Below, piece after piece: positions 16,437 to 24,713 of a stretch of DNA of 64,000 nt. The notes beneath the pieces were generated by a model. It was not told the DNA's origin. It ran no database searches and saw nothing but the letters and a program-made list of their open reading frames with translations. The DNA comes from Streptomyces spinosisporus (GTDB taxonomy: Bacteria; Actinomycetota; Actinomycetes; Streptomycetales; Streptomycetaceae): positions 186,001-250,000 of the forward strand of contig NZ_JALDAX010000002.1 in assembly GCF_022698145.1 (NCBI RefSeq). The letters run 5' to 3'. Position 1 is the stretch's first letter; each line of letters begins with the position of its first letter. The translations under genes were made by a program, and so were the position numbers.

Positions 16437-16880
16437 CACGGCACACCCTTTAGGAGTCGGCAGCACCGGCGAAAGCCCTCACGGCTTCACGACGCATCCG
16501 CGGCCGTGGCCCAAGACCGACACCGCACCGGGACCCGGCGCAGGAAAAACCGCCGTACCCCAGGCAGCATCTCTCCGGCCCACCGGCCTTTTCCCTTCCG
16601 GTGGGCCGGAGACGCGTCGGCGCCCGTTCCGGGCAGGGCGTGCCGCCCCGGAGAACCGCGGCATTTCTCCGGGCAGCTCCCGTGCATCGCCTTTCGGATT
16701 GTCGTTCATATGGGCCACAAGGATTCCATCTACATTCCCCGCGGGCCCTTCGAGACGCATCGCATTGCGCCATCCGATGGAATCAGACCTGTTTAGCCGC
16801 TCTTCCCGTGACTTATGCGCGCATATCAAGGTTTCCTGGTATGCAAGCGTGCGCAACCGTGAATTGAGGAAGGAACTGAG
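16437..16880. other. 444-base intergenic region with one terminator
   Basis: No credible gene. It holds the terminator at 16574-16610. After about 16690 the composition becomes clearly less GC-rich (ATGGGCCACAAGGATTCC and ATGCGCGCATATCAAGG stretches), as expected for the promoter and leader of the tandem secreted-protein genes. No -35/-10 pair stands out enough to call. Confidence 0.6.
16574..16610 (+). terminator. Intrinsic terminator after the 16053-16436 gene
   Basis: Perfect 13-bp inverted repeat TCCGGCCCACCGG (16574-16586) and CCGGTGGGCCGGA (16598-16610), with an 11-base pyrimidine-rich loop. It separates the first small secreted-protein gene from the tandem triplet. Confidence 0.65.
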
Positions 16881-17201
16881 TTGCCCAGGAAGTTCGCGGT
16901 CATCACTGCCCTCACCCTCGGCGCTGTGGTCAGCAGCGTCGGAGTTGCCTCGGCCCACGACACCAACACCGAAGTCAAGGGTGGTGGCGGTTTCTCGTCG
17001 TCCCCGGTCGTCGTGAACGCCCCGCAGCAGGGTGTCCTCGTCGTCAACGGCACGGTCGTCGACGGCCGCTGCATCGCTCCGTGGTCCAACGGAGCCGTTC
17101 TCGCCGGCGTTCTCGCCCCGAACTCGCACTACTCGGCGTGCAACACGGACGAGATCGACCAGTCGCAGAACGCTGCCTACAAGGGCGGCCTGCTCCTCTG
17201 A
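16881..17201 (+). CDS. Tandem secreted small protein, copy 1
   Basis: A 106-residue exported protein, first of three adjacent paralogues. The Sec signal ends near GVASAHD. The mature part of about 80 residues has the shared core FSSSPVVVNAPQQG, VVNGTVVDGRCIAPWSNGAV and SHYSACNTDEIDQSQNAAYK. It has exactly two cysteines (GRCIAPW and SACNT), probably one disulfide. TTG start with AGGAAGGAAC upstream. The strand-rich, Asn/Gln/Val-rich mature sequence is suggestive of a surface or assembly-prone protein, but this is neither chaplin nor rodlin sequence as I know them. Function unknown. Confidence 0.8.
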   Translation: MPRKFAVITALTLGAVVSSVGVASAHDTNTEVKGGGGFSSSPVVVNAPQQGVLVVNGTVVDGRCIAPWSNGAVLAGVLAPNSHYSACNTDEIDQSQNAAYKGGLLL

Positions 17202-17267
17202 CCCTGTCCCGAGCGAATCATCGGAGCAGGTGCAACACCCCACATTCAGCCCGGAAAGGCGCAACTC

Positions 17268-17585
17268 ATGCGTAACAAGGTTACGGCCATTTCCGCCCTC
17301 GCCGCGGGCGTCGTCCTCGCGGCGGCAGGCACCGCTGCGGCCGACAACTGCACCACCGTCAAGGGTGGTGACGGCTTCTCGTCGTCCCCGGTCGTCGTGA
17401 ACGCCCCCCAGCAGGGTGCCGTCGTCGTCAACGGCACGGTCGCCGACCTCCGTTGCGTCGCGCCGTGGTCCAACGGAGCCGTCCTCGGCGGCGTCCTCGC
17501 CACGAACTCGCACTACGCCGCGTGCAACACGGCGGACCTCGACCAGTCGCAGAACGCCGCCTACAAGGGCGGCCTGCTCCTCTGA
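17268..17585 (+). CDS. Tandem secreted small protein, copy 2
   Basis: A 105-residue paralogue of its neighbours. The signal peptide MRNKVTAISALAAGVVLAAA is nearly identical to that of copy 3. The mature core keeps FSSSPVVVNAPQQG and LRCVAPWSNGAVLGG, SHYAACNT, DQSQNAAYKGG. It carries a third cysteine right after the signal (ADNCTTVKGG), the only copy to do so; this is not a lipobox position with the usual L-x-G/A pattern. The leader GAAAGGCGCAACTC before the ATG is almost the same as before copy 3, indicating recent duplication of leader plus gene. Confidence 0.8.
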   Translation: MRNKVTAISALAAGVVLAAAGTAAADNCTTVKGGDGFSSSPVVVNAPQQGAVVVNGTVADLRCVAPWSNGAVLGGVLATNSHYAACNTADLDQSQNAAYKGGLLL

Positions 17586-17645
17586 CCTGCTCCGAGCACT
17601 TCGGAGTACGGAAATCCCCAACCGCCCCACCGAAAGGCGCATCTC

Positions 17646-17966
17646 ATGCGTAACAAGGTTACGGCCATTTCCGCCATCGCCGCGGGCATCGTCCTCGCGG
17701 CCGGCGGCGCCGCCGCGGCCGACGACAACAACACCACCGTGAACGGCGGTGGCGGCTTCTCGTCGTCCCCGGTTGTCGTGAACGCCCCCCAGCAGGGTCT
17801 CGCCGTCGTCAACGGCACGGTCGTCGACGGCCGCTGCATCGCTCCGTGGTCCAACGGTGCCGTCCTGGGCGTCATCCTCGCCCCGAACTCGCACTACGCC
17901 GCGTGCAACACGGACAAGATCGACCAGTCGCAGAACGCCCCGTACATCGGTGGCCTGATCCTCTGA
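17646..17966 (+). CDS. Tandem secreted small protein, copy 3
   Basis: A 106-residue paralogue with signal peptide ending near AAAADD. The mature part has the family core with two cysteines (GRCIAPW and AACNT) and ends IDQSQNAPYIGGLIL. The coding DNA is almost identical to copies 1 and 2 over the central block (for example GTCGTGAACGCCCC and TCCAACGG segments), pointing to duplication with conversion. It is followed by a strong terminator that closes the three-gene set. Confidence 0.8.
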   Translation: MRNKVTAISAIAAGIVLAAGGAAAADDNNTTVNGGGGFSSSPVVVNAPQQGLAVVNGTVVDGRCIAPWSNGAVLGVILAPNSHYAACNTDKIDQSQNAPYIGGLIL

Positions 17967-17978
17967 GCTGTACCTCGC

Positions 17979-18024
17979 CCGATGGCGGTCCGCCGGAACT
18001 CCGGTGGGCCGCCATCGGCCTTTT
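17979..18024 (+). terminator. Intrinsic terminator after the tandem secreted genes
   Basis: Inverted repeat CCGATGGCGGTCCGCCGG (17979-17996) and CCGGTGGGCCGCCATCGG (18001-18018), two wobble pairs, four-base loop, followed by CCTTTT. It begins 13 bases after the last stop codon. Confidence 0.8.
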
Positions 18025-18043
18025 CAGGGAATGCGCAGCAAAA

Positions 18044-18097
18044 GACCGCGGGGCCCGTCGGCGTCCGGTGTGTCCGGCGCTGACAGGCCCCGCGGTC
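18044..18097 (-). other. Perfect 12-bp stem hairpin without an assigned gene
   Basis: GACCGCGGGGCC (18044-18055) pairs with GGCCCCGCGGTC (18086-18097) around a 30-base loop that can itself partly pair. On the minus strand it is followed by TTTT, so it would terminate minus-strand transcripts, yet the gene ending at 18393 already has its own terminator at 18319-18353. It could be a back-up terminator or part of a small RNA. Confidence 0.45.
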
Positions 18098-18318
18098 GGG
18101 AGGCGGCCGACGAAGGCGGCAGGGAGATCGCCGGTCGGTAAGGGCGGCCAACAAGGAGGAAAAGGCGCCCTTTTGCCTACGACATTCCTGCCGACGCTCC
18201 GCAGTGCGGTCGACGCCGGGCTGTTCCAACCGGACCAACGGCACGGTCCCACGAATGGTCACCCGTATTACTTCGTTCGGCCCAGCGCACCGGCATTGCA
18301 CTCGCCCGGAAAACGCCG

Positions 18319-18353
18319 AAGGGCCGACTCCCGCAATGCGAAAGTCGGCCCTT
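18319..18353 (-). terminator. Terminator of the 18393-18722 gene
   Basis: Perfect 11-bp inverted repeat AAGGGCCGACT (18319-18329) and AGTCGGCCCTT (18343-18353), 13-base loop. It lies 40 bases downstream of the minus-strand stop codon and is followed on that strand by CGGCGTTTTCC. Confidence 0.75.
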
Positions 18354-18392
18354 GTCGTCGAACCGGTGGGCGCGAAGTCGTCGCCCGGGCTG

Positions 18393-18722
18393 CTACTTGC
18401 CGACCGGAAGGCCGCCGAGCAGTTGGCCGTCGACCGGTCCCGGCAGAGCGGGCTGGGGCAGGGCGCCACCGACGAGCGGGGTCTTCACTCCGGCCCCCTT
18501 CACGCTGCTCTGCACGCCGTCCTTCACGTTCGAAGCCATCTGCTCGACGTTGTTGCCCACGTAGCTCGTCGACACCTTGGCTGCCGTGGGGACGCCGCTC
18601 GCGACCGTCTTTCCGCTGTCCACCAGGCCCTGCGCCGGCATGTCCAGCGCGCCCGCGGGCACGGTGACACCGGCGATCGCGAGCGAGCCCGCGACGACGG
18701 CGGCAGCCTTCAGAGTCTTCAT
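18393..18722 (-). CDS. Small secreted protein of unknown function
   Basis: A 109-residue exported protein. The signal peptide MKTLKAAAVVAGSLAIAGV is cut near PAGALDMPA. The mature part of about 85 residues is cysteine-free, with a Val/Lys/Asn-rich amphipathic stretch (STSYVGNNVEQMASNVKDGV) and a Pro/Gly/Leu-rich tail (LVGGALPQPALPGPVDGQLL). ATG with AAAGG seven bases upstream; a longer frame exists upstream but lacks a ribosome site. It has its own terminator. The family is not recognised; similar short secreted proteins are common in Streptomyces. Confidence 0.75.
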   Translation of the reverse strand: MKTLKAAAVVAGSLAIAGVTVPAGALDMPAQGLVDSGKTVASGVPTAAKVSTSYVGNNVEQMASNVKDGVQSSVKGAGVKTPLVGGALPQPALPGPVDGQLLGGLPVGK

Positions 18723-19076
18723 CGTGTGCCTTTCTTTTGTCAGCCTCCCCCGGCCTAACGAGGGGCGGGCGCGCTGGAAACCCTGTCGCCTGCAGTTCGA
18801 GGAACTCATACGAACGGACCCTTGCGGGTGGCTGCTCCAAACGGGTTGCCGAAGGTGACAAATAGCCCATGGAAACGCCACCATTCCGACACAGTTGGCC
18901 GGTTCGCAGATAAATAGGGCTGAGCGGTTAGAGTGGCTCACCTCGTGTTTTCAGCGATGCCGATTTAACTACGAACCTCACGCTCTCGAACGGGTGCGGG
19001 ATTTTATAGCAAGAACTCGAGCCGCACGTCCTGGCCCCCGGCTCGGACTCTTTTGTTCGGAAGGGCAGCGTCGCTC
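18723..19076. other. 354-base divergent intergenic region before the polysaccharide operon
   Basis: No gene. It separates the minus-strand secreted gene from the plus-strand operon, so it must hold both promoters. From about 18860 it is markedly AT-richer than its surroundings. A TAGAGT that could serve as a -10 box lies at 18929-18934, but no convincing -35 stands 16-18 bases before it. No clear operator palindrome was seen. Confidence 0.45.
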
Positions 19077-20201
19077 ATGAGTAATTCCCCACGCGTCCCG
19101 CACGTCCTGCATGTGGCCCAGCCCGTCGAGGGCGGGGTCGCACGGGTCGTGACGGACCTGGCGGCGGCTCAGCTCGCCGCGGGGTTCCGGGTGACCGTGG
19201 CCTGTCCGCGGGGCGGCACGCTGCCGGACGCACTGCGCGCCCGGGGCTGCACGGTCCTTCGCTGGGACGCGACCCGCTCGCCGGGGCACCGGCTGCCCGG
19301 TGAGGTACGGCAGTTGGCGCGGATCCTGGCCACGGCGCGGCCGCATCTCGTGCATGCGCACAGCGCCAAGGCGGGACTCGCGGCCCGGCTCGCCGTACGG
19401 GGCCGTATCCCCACCGTCTTCCAGCCGCACGCCTGGTCGTTCGAGGCCGCCGGCGGTGTGGTCGGCCGGCTGGCCCTGGGCTGGGAGCGGTGGGGGGCCA
19501 GGTGGGCGACGCGGGTCCTGTGCGTGAGCGAGGCCGAGCGGCGCACCGGGCAGCGGTGCGGGATCGGTGCCGTGTGGCGTGTGGTCCCCAACGGCGTCGA
19601 CACCCTCAGGTTCCGTCCCGAGGGGGACGTCGTCGGGTCCGGGGCCGGGCCGCTCGTCGTGTGCGTGGGCCGGCTGTGCCGGCAGAAGGGGCAGGACGTG
19701 CTCCTTCAGGCCTGGCCCGAGGTGGTGCGGCGGATGCCGCGCGCGCGGCTGGTGCTGGTCGGCGACGGTCCGGATGCCGGCCGGCTGCGCGCCGCCGCGC
19801 CCGGTTCGGTGACCTTCGCCGGTGCCGCGGCCGACGCCGCCCCCTGGTACCGGTCCGCCGACGTCGTCGTCCTGCCGTCCCGCTGGGAGGGCATGGCCCT
19901 CGCCCCGCTGGAGGCCATGGCGTGCGCCCGGCCGGTCGTCGTCACCGATGTCGACGGCGCTCGGGAGAGCCTCGCGCCGGGGCAGCTGCCGCATTGTCTG
20001 GTGCCGCCGGAGGACCCCGGCGCGCTGGCCCGGGCGCTGACGGCGCTGTTGCGGGACGAGCGGCTGTGCGCGGAGCTGGGCGCTCAGGGCCGCCGGCACG
20101 TGCTCGCCGCTCACGATCTACGACACGCGGCGGACGCCGTGATCGACGTGTACCGCGAATTGCTCGCCGTCGTCGTCACGCCGGTCGTCGTACCCAACTA
20201 G
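19077..20201 (+). CDS. GT4-type glycosyltransferase, first gene of the exopolysaccharide operon
   Basis: A 374-residue GT-B fold enzyme (GT family 4, group 1). The N-terminal acceptor domain opens HVLHVAQPVEGGVARVV. The nucleotide-sugar domain shows VVPNGVDTLRF, VVCVGRLCRQKGQDVLLQAW and the E-x7-E region WEGMALAPLEAMACARPVV. It acts at the cytoplasmic membrane face to add a sugar to the lipid-linked repeat. ATG at 19077 with GGAAGGG about ten bases upstream; an in-frame TTG 24 bases earlier is less likely. It is followed after 20 bases by the initiating transferase. Donor sugar unknown. Confidence 0.88.
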   Translation: MSNSPRVPHVLHVAQPVEGGVARVVTDLAAAQLAAGFRVTVACPRGGTLPDALRARGCTVLRWDATRSPGHRLPGEVRQLARILATARPHLVHAHSAKAGLAARLAVRGRIPTVFQPHAWSFEAAGGVVGRLALGWERWGARWATRVLCVSEAERRTGQRCGIGAVWRVVPNGVDTLRFRPEGDVVGSGAGPLVVCVGRLCRQKGQDVLLQAWPEVVRRMPRARLVLVGDGPDAGRLRAAAPGSVTFAGAAADAAPWYRSADVVVLPSRWEGMALAPLEAMACARPVVVTDVDGARESLAPGQLPHCLVPPEDPGALARALTALLRDERLCAELGAQGRRHVLAAHDLRHAADAVIDVYRELLAVVVTPVVVPN

Positions 20202-20221
20202 AGCAGGAAGTGCATCACCAG

Positions 20222-21688
20222 ATGACTGCGGAAAGTACCGTTCCCCCTCCTGCGGGGCAGCAGCCGCGGGCCGCAGAGCGCGCCGTCTCCGTCCTCGCCC
20301 CTCGTCGCCGTCCGGTGGCCGGACGGCGGCTGCCCGCCGGACGCAGGGGCCGCCGTCCGCGCCGGGCCCCGTGGTTGCCCCTGGCTCTCGTCGACGGCGC
20401 CGCGGCCCTGGTGGCGGCACCGGTCGTGCCCGGGGCGCTCGGACACCCCCTGGTCATCGTCCTGCTGGCCCTCGGCGTGATGGCGCTCAACCGGCGCGCC
20501 CGTCTCTACGACATGGCCGTCGTGCGCGGTGTGCTCGACGAACTGCCCGCGCTGTGCGGGCGGATCGCCGTGGGCTGGGCGGGGGTCGCGGCCCTCTCCC
20601 CGCTGCGGCCGGTCCCGCTGGCCGTGCTGGGCGCCGCGTTCGCCGTGCACTGCGCCGCGGCCTGCGCGGGCCGTGCGGCGGTCGACGCGCACCGGGCGGC
20701 GCGGCGCCGGCCCCAACCGGCCCTGGTGGTCGGCCCGGTCGCGGCGGCCCGGCCGGTAGCGGCCGCGCTGCTGCGCCAACCGGGCTGCGGAGTACGGCCG
20801 GTGGGGCTGGTCACCGACGCCCTGGACGTCCTCACCCACTCCGGCGAGGGCCCCGAACTGCCGGTGCTGACCACGGACCTGGAGACGCACCGGGCGGTCA
20901 TCCAGAACGGTGTGGAGACGGTCCTGGTCGTCGGTGCCTCGACTCCGGTGGTGCGGGCCGCTCTGCTGCGGGATCTGGCGGCGTACGGCTGTGAGCTGTG
21001 GGAGCTGGACGCCGGCGTGCCGTCGTACGGCTTCGGCAGAGGGCGCGCGGGGGCCGGGCATCTGGCGGGCTTTCCCCGCAGGTTGCTCAGTCCGGAGGGC
21101 GGGCCGCGGCGCGGCGGCGCGGGCAAGCGCCTGCTGGACGTGGTGCTTTCGGGGGCGCTGCTGCTGCTCGTCTGCCCGGTGCTGCTGGTGTGCGCGGTGG
21201 TGCTGCGGATCAAGGACGGGCCCGGGGTGGTGTTCCGGCAGGAGCGGATCGGCAAGGACGGACGGCCGTTCACCCTGCTGAAGTTCCGCACCCACCGGCC
21301 CGCCAGCGCGCACGAGGCGGCGACGCGCTGGAGCGTGGCGAACGAGCAGGAGATGAGCCGGTTCTGCCAGTTCCTGCGCCGCACCTCCCTCGACGAGCTG
21401 CCGCAGCTGTGGAACGTGTGCCGCGGCGACATGAGCCTGGTCGGCCCCCGGCCCGAACGGCCGTATTTCGTCGCCGTGTTCAGCCAGACCCATCCGGGTT
21501 ACCGGGAGCGGCACCGGATGCAGACCGGGATCACCGGGCTCGCGCAGATCCACGGGCTGCGCGGCGACACCTCCATCGAGGACCGGTGCCGCTTCGACAA
21601 CGCGTACATCGACAACTGGTCGCTGTGGCAGGACATCTGCATCCTGGTGCGTACGGCGGTGCTGTTCGTGCGGCCGACGGGGAGCTGA
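20222..21688 (+). CDS. Initiating polyprenyl-phosphate sugar phosphotransferase
   Basis: A 488-residue membrane enzyme of the bacterial sugar transferase (WbaP/WcaJ-like) family. It moves the first sugar-1-phosphate onto undecaprenyl phosphate. The N-terminal half has a basic start and several hydrophobic segments (about 45-150), then a nucleotide-binding-like region. The catalytic C-terminal domain starts KRLLDVVLSGALLLLVC and contains VFRQERIGKDG, LLKFRTH and LDELPQLWNVCRGDMSLVGP with PRPE. ATG chosen from AGGAAG upstream and the natural spacing to the previous gene. Confidence 0.9.
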   Translation: MTAESTVPPPAGQQPRAAERAVSVLAPRRRPVAGRRLPAGRRGRRPRRAPWLPLALVDGAAALVAAPVVPGALGHPLVIVLLALGVMALNRRARLYDMAVVRGVLDELPALCGRIAVGWAGVAALSPLRPVPLAVLGAAFAVHCAAACAGRAAVDAHRAARRRPQPALVVGPVAAARPVAAALLRQPGCGVRPVGLVTDALDVLTHSGEGPELPVLTTDLETHRAVIQNGVETVLVVGASTPVVRAALLRDLAAYGCELWELDAGVPSYGFGRGRAGAGHLAGFPRRLLSPEGGPRRGGAGKRLLDVVLSGALLLLVCPVLLVCAVVLRIKDGPGVVFRQERIGKDGRPFTLLKFRTHRPASAHEAATRWSVANEQEMSRFCQFLRRTSLDELPQLWNVCRGDMSLVGPRPERPYFVAVFSQTHPGYRERHRMQTGITGLAQIHGLRGDTSIEDRCRFDNAYIDNWSLWQDICILVRTAVLFVRPTGS

Positions 21689-21690
21689 GC

Positions 21691-23019
21691 GTGAGCTCTC
21701 CCTCGGCCTCCGTACCGCTCGTGGCGTCGCCGGCCGCGCTCGGCCGGTTCGCTCCCGTGCTGCCCGTCGTGGCGGTGCTCGCCCTGATGGGGCTGCCGTC
21801 CACGTCCGACAGCGGTGCCTCGCCCGCCGACGCGGTCTCGGCACTGGCCGTGCTCTGGGCCGCCGTACGCGCCGTGCGCGAGGCGCGGCGGCCGCTGACG
21901 CGGACCGCGGCGGTGGTGCTCGGGCTGCCCGTGGTGGGCATCGCGGTCGCCGCGACCGGGGCGGTGACGCCGGGCGACGGGGTCACGGGACTTGCGCGCT
22001 ATGTGCAGGTGTTCGTGCTCGTGCCGCTCGCGGTGGTGCTGCTGGTGCGCGACCGGCGCGACGCCCGGCTGGTGCTGTGGTCGCTGGCGGCCCTCGCGCT
22101 GTGGCAGGGGGCGGTCGGGGTGCACCAGTACCTCACCGGGACCGGCGCCTCGTACCAGGGCGCGGACATCCGTGCGGTGGGCACCTTCGGGCCGTCCGAC
22201 GTGATGGGGATGGCGAGCGTCGTCGCGTGCGGTGTGGTGGCGCTGACCGGTCTCGCGCTCGGTGCGCGTACCCGGCGGCAGAGGCTCGTGGCGGCCGGTT
22301 GCGCGCTGGCCCTGCTCGTGCCGCTCGCGCTGTCCTTCAGCCGGGGCGCGTGGATCGCGACCGCGGTGGCGTGCGGCACGCAGCTGCTGCTGGCCGGGGC
22401 GCGGCGGGCGGTGGCGGTGTTCGCGGCGGTGGCCGCCGCCGCGGTGGTCCTCGTCGGCGGGCTCGGCGTGGGCGCCGCGGGGCTGCAGGAGCGGCTGACC
22501 AGCATCACCCAGGTCACCGACACCCCGGACCAGTCGGTGATCGACCGGTACACCATGTGGGCGGCGGCCACCGACATGTGGCGCGAGCATCCGGTGACCG
22601 GGGTGGGCCTGAAGGCCTTCCCCGCCTACCGCGACGCCCACGCCTCGCTGGCGCTGTCGTCGGGCAGCGACACCGAGGGAGCGGGCCAGGCCTACAAGCG
22701 CCAGCCGCTGCTCTCCCCGCACAACATGTACTTCCTGCTCCTGAGCGAGCAGGGCCTGCTGGGGCTGCTCACGGTGGCGGGCAGCTGGCTCGCCCTGCTG
22801 GTCTGCGGACTGCGCCGACTGCGGCGGGCCGGACGGGCCAGGGACTGCGCGCTCGCGGCCTGCGGTCTGCTGCTGTGGCAGCTCGTCAACTTCCTGTACG
22901 CCGACATCGGCGGCCCCTCCACCACGCTGACGGCGGTCTGCTTCGGCTTCGTCGCCTGGTGGTCGCTGACCGGCGCGGCGGCGGGTCCGGCCGCGGCCGC
23001 GGAATCGGGCCGGCGGTGA
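21691..23019 (+). CDS. O-antigen ligase/polymerase (Wzy_C-type) membrane protein
   Basis: A 442-residue integral membrane protein with about ten hydrophobic segments. The family signature is visible: LALSFSRGAWIA in one helix, then the long external loop with HPVTGVGLKAFP and, near the end, LSPHNMYFLLLSEQGLLG. In a Wzx/Wzy-type system it would polymerise repeat units outside the membrane. GTG start two bases after the previous stop, with GGGGAG upstream. Its TGA overlaps the GTG of the flippase gene. Confidence 0.88.
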   Translation: MSSPSASVPLVASPAALGRFAPVLPVVAVLALMGLPSTSDSGASPADAVSALAVLWAAVRAVREARRPLTRTAAVVLGLPVVGIAVAATGAVTPGDGVTGLARYVQVFVLVPLAVVLLVRDRRDARLVLWSLAALALWQGAVGVHQYLTGTGASYQGADIRAVGTFGPSDVMGMASVVACGVVALTGLALGARTRRQRLVAAGCALALLVPLALSFSRGAWIATAVACGTQLLLAGARRAVAVFAAVAAAAVVLVGGLGVGAAGLQERLTSITQVTDTPDQSVIDRYTMWAAATDMWREHPVTGVGLKAFPAYRDAHASLALSSGSDTEGAGQAYKRQPLLSPHNMYFLLLSEQGLLGLLTVAGSWLALLVCGLRRLRRAGRARDCALAACGLLLWQLVNFLYADIGGPSTTLTAVCFGFVAWWSLTGAAAGPAAAAESGRR

Positions 23020-24713
23020 GGGCCGGACACACGAGGACGGCGGGCGTCCCGGACCACGCGACCCGCACTGGTGGCGCGCTTCCGGCGCGCGGCGGCCGCC
23101 GCCGCCCGGCCCATGCCCGGCCGCGGGTGCAGGACGCCTCCTCGCGGCGCTTCCTCGCCCGGGCGACCCTGCTGAGCGCCGCGCTGTCCATCGCCGGGGC
23201 GGTCCTGGGCCTAGGCCGGGACCAGGCGCTCGCGCATCTCTTCGGCGCGGGCGCCGAGACCGACGCGTTCCTGGTCGCCTGGACCGTGCCCGAGGTGGCG
23301 GCGACGCTGCTGATCGAGGACGGCATGGCGTTCGTGCTCGTGCCCGCCTTCAGTGCGGCGCTGGCACTGCGGGCGCGCGGGCAGCGCACGCCCGACCCCG
23401 TGCGCTCCCTGGTCGCCGCCTCGCTGCCGCGGCTGTGCCTCGCCCTCGCCGCCACGGCCGCCGTGCTCGCGGCCGGGGCGCCGATGCTGGTGTCCGCCCT
23501 CGCGCCCGGCCTGAGCGACGCCTCGCTCGCCGTCTCCTGCACCCGGCTGACGGCGACCTGTGTGCTGAGCTTCGGGCTGGCCGGGTACTGCAGTGCGGCG
23601 CTGCGCGCCCATCGCTCGTTTCTCGCGCCCGGCGCGATCTACGTCGCGTACAACGTCGCGATCATCGCCACGATGTTCGTCGTCGGTGCGCACTGGGGCG
23701 TACGGTCCGCGGCGCTCGGCGTCGCGCTCGGCGGGTGTCTCATGGTCGCCGTGCAGGCGCCGTCGCTCGCGCGGCGGATCGCCGGGCGGACCGGCAGCCG
23801 CGCGCTCGTCGACGACGGGGACGGCGCCCGGCCGCTCGCGCCCGCCCTCATCTGCGCGGTCCTGCTGTTCGCGCTGTGCCGTCAGTCGCAGGTCCTCATC
23901 GAGCGCCATCTCGCCTCCGGGCTGCCCGCCGGGGCGATCTCGCACCTCAACTACGCCCAGAAGGTCGCCCAGTTGCCGATGTCGCTGTCGCTGATGGTGT
24001 GCGTCGTCACCTTCCCGGTGGTGGCGCAGGCGATCGCCGAGGGCGACACCCGGCGGGCCCGGAACCGGGTCGAGCGTGACCTGGTGCTGATGTCCACCGT
24101 CCTGCTGATGGGCGCCGCGGTGGTGCTGGCCGGTGCCCCGCAGATCGTCCAGCTGCTCTTCCAGCGCGGGGCGTTCACCGCACAGGACACCGCCGCGACC
24201 GCCGCGGTGATGCGGGTGTACGCGACCGGGCTGCTCGGGCAGACGCTGGTGGGCGCGCTGGTGCGGTCGTACTTCGCGGCCGGACGTACCACCTGGTTCC
24301 CGCTGGGTGCGATGGGCGTGGGTGCGCTGGCCACCGTCGCCATCGGCGCCTGGGCCGTGGGTCCGTGGGGCGCGTGCGGCATCGCCGCCGCCAACGCGAT
24401 CGGCATCACCGTGACCGCGCTGCTCCTGCTGCACGGACTGGGCCCGGGCAGTGTGCCCGTACGGGTGCGACGGGTCGTCGCCGATCTGGTCCGGCCGCTG
24501 TGCGCGGCCGCGGGCGCCACCGCGGCGGGTCTGCTCGGTGCGGGCCTTTTCGCCTCGCCCGCGGCCTCCGTCGCCGTCTGCTGCCTGTGCGTGAGCGCCG
24601 TCTTCCTGCTGCTGTGCTGGATCCTCGACGCGGCCGGCGCCCGGTCCCTTCTGCTTTCCGCCGTGCGTTTCCTCCTTCCCTACGTCACACGAAAGTTGGG
24701 CCATGGTCGCTGA
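23016..24713 (+). CDS. MurJ/MVF-type lipid-linked sugar flippase
   Basis: A 565-residue membrane protein of the MOP superfamily. After a basic, variable N-terminus of about 40 residues come about 14 helices starting RFLARATLLSAALSIAGAVL. Typical MurJ elements are present: GAGAETDAFLVAWTVPE in the first loop and VQLLFQRGAFTAQDT. It most likely flips undecaprenyl-linked repeat units rather than lipid II, given its neighbours (inference). GTGA overlap with the upstream gene; its last 11 bases overlap the deacetylase gene. Confidence 0.87.
   Translation: MRAGHTRTAGVPDHATRTGGALPARGGRRRPAHARPRVQDASSRRFLARATLLSAALSIAGAVLGLGRDQALAHLFGAGAETDAFLVAWTVPEVAATLLIEDGMAFVLVPAFSAALALRARGQRTPDPVRSLVAASLPRLCLALAATAAVLAAGAPMLVSALAPGLSDASLAVSCTRLTATCVLSFGLAGYCSAALRAHRSFLAPGAIYVAYNVAIIATMFVVGAHWGVRSAALGVALGGCLMVAVQAPSLARRIAGRTGSRALVDDGDGARPLAPALICAVLLFALCRQSQVLIERHLASGLPAGAISHLNYAQKVAQLPMSLSLMVCVVTFPVVAQAIAEGDTRRARNRVERDLVLMSTVLLMGAAVVLAGAPQIVQLLFQRGAFTAQDTAATAAVMRVYATGLLGQTLVGALVRSYFAAGRTTWFPLGAMGVGALATVAIGAWAVGPWGACGIAAANAIGITVTALLLLHGLGPGSVPVRVRRVVADLVRPLCAAAGATAAGLLGAGLFASPAASVAVCCLCVSAVFLLLCWILDAAGARSLLLSAVRFLLPYVTRKLGHGR

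Larger units (their letters stand above)
17967..18392. other. 426-base intergenic region holding three hairpins
   Basis: No gene. It contains the terminator at 17979-18024, a long-stem hairpin at 18044-18097 and a terminator for the minus-strand gene at 18319-18353. Between 18100 and 18300 nothing is recognised. Confidence 0.6.

Noticed and set aside
16881..17966. Chaplin or rodlin genes
   Set aside because: Small, secreted, tandem and two cysteines fit loosely, but the chaplin repeat pattern and the rodlin C-terminal motifs as I know them are absent.
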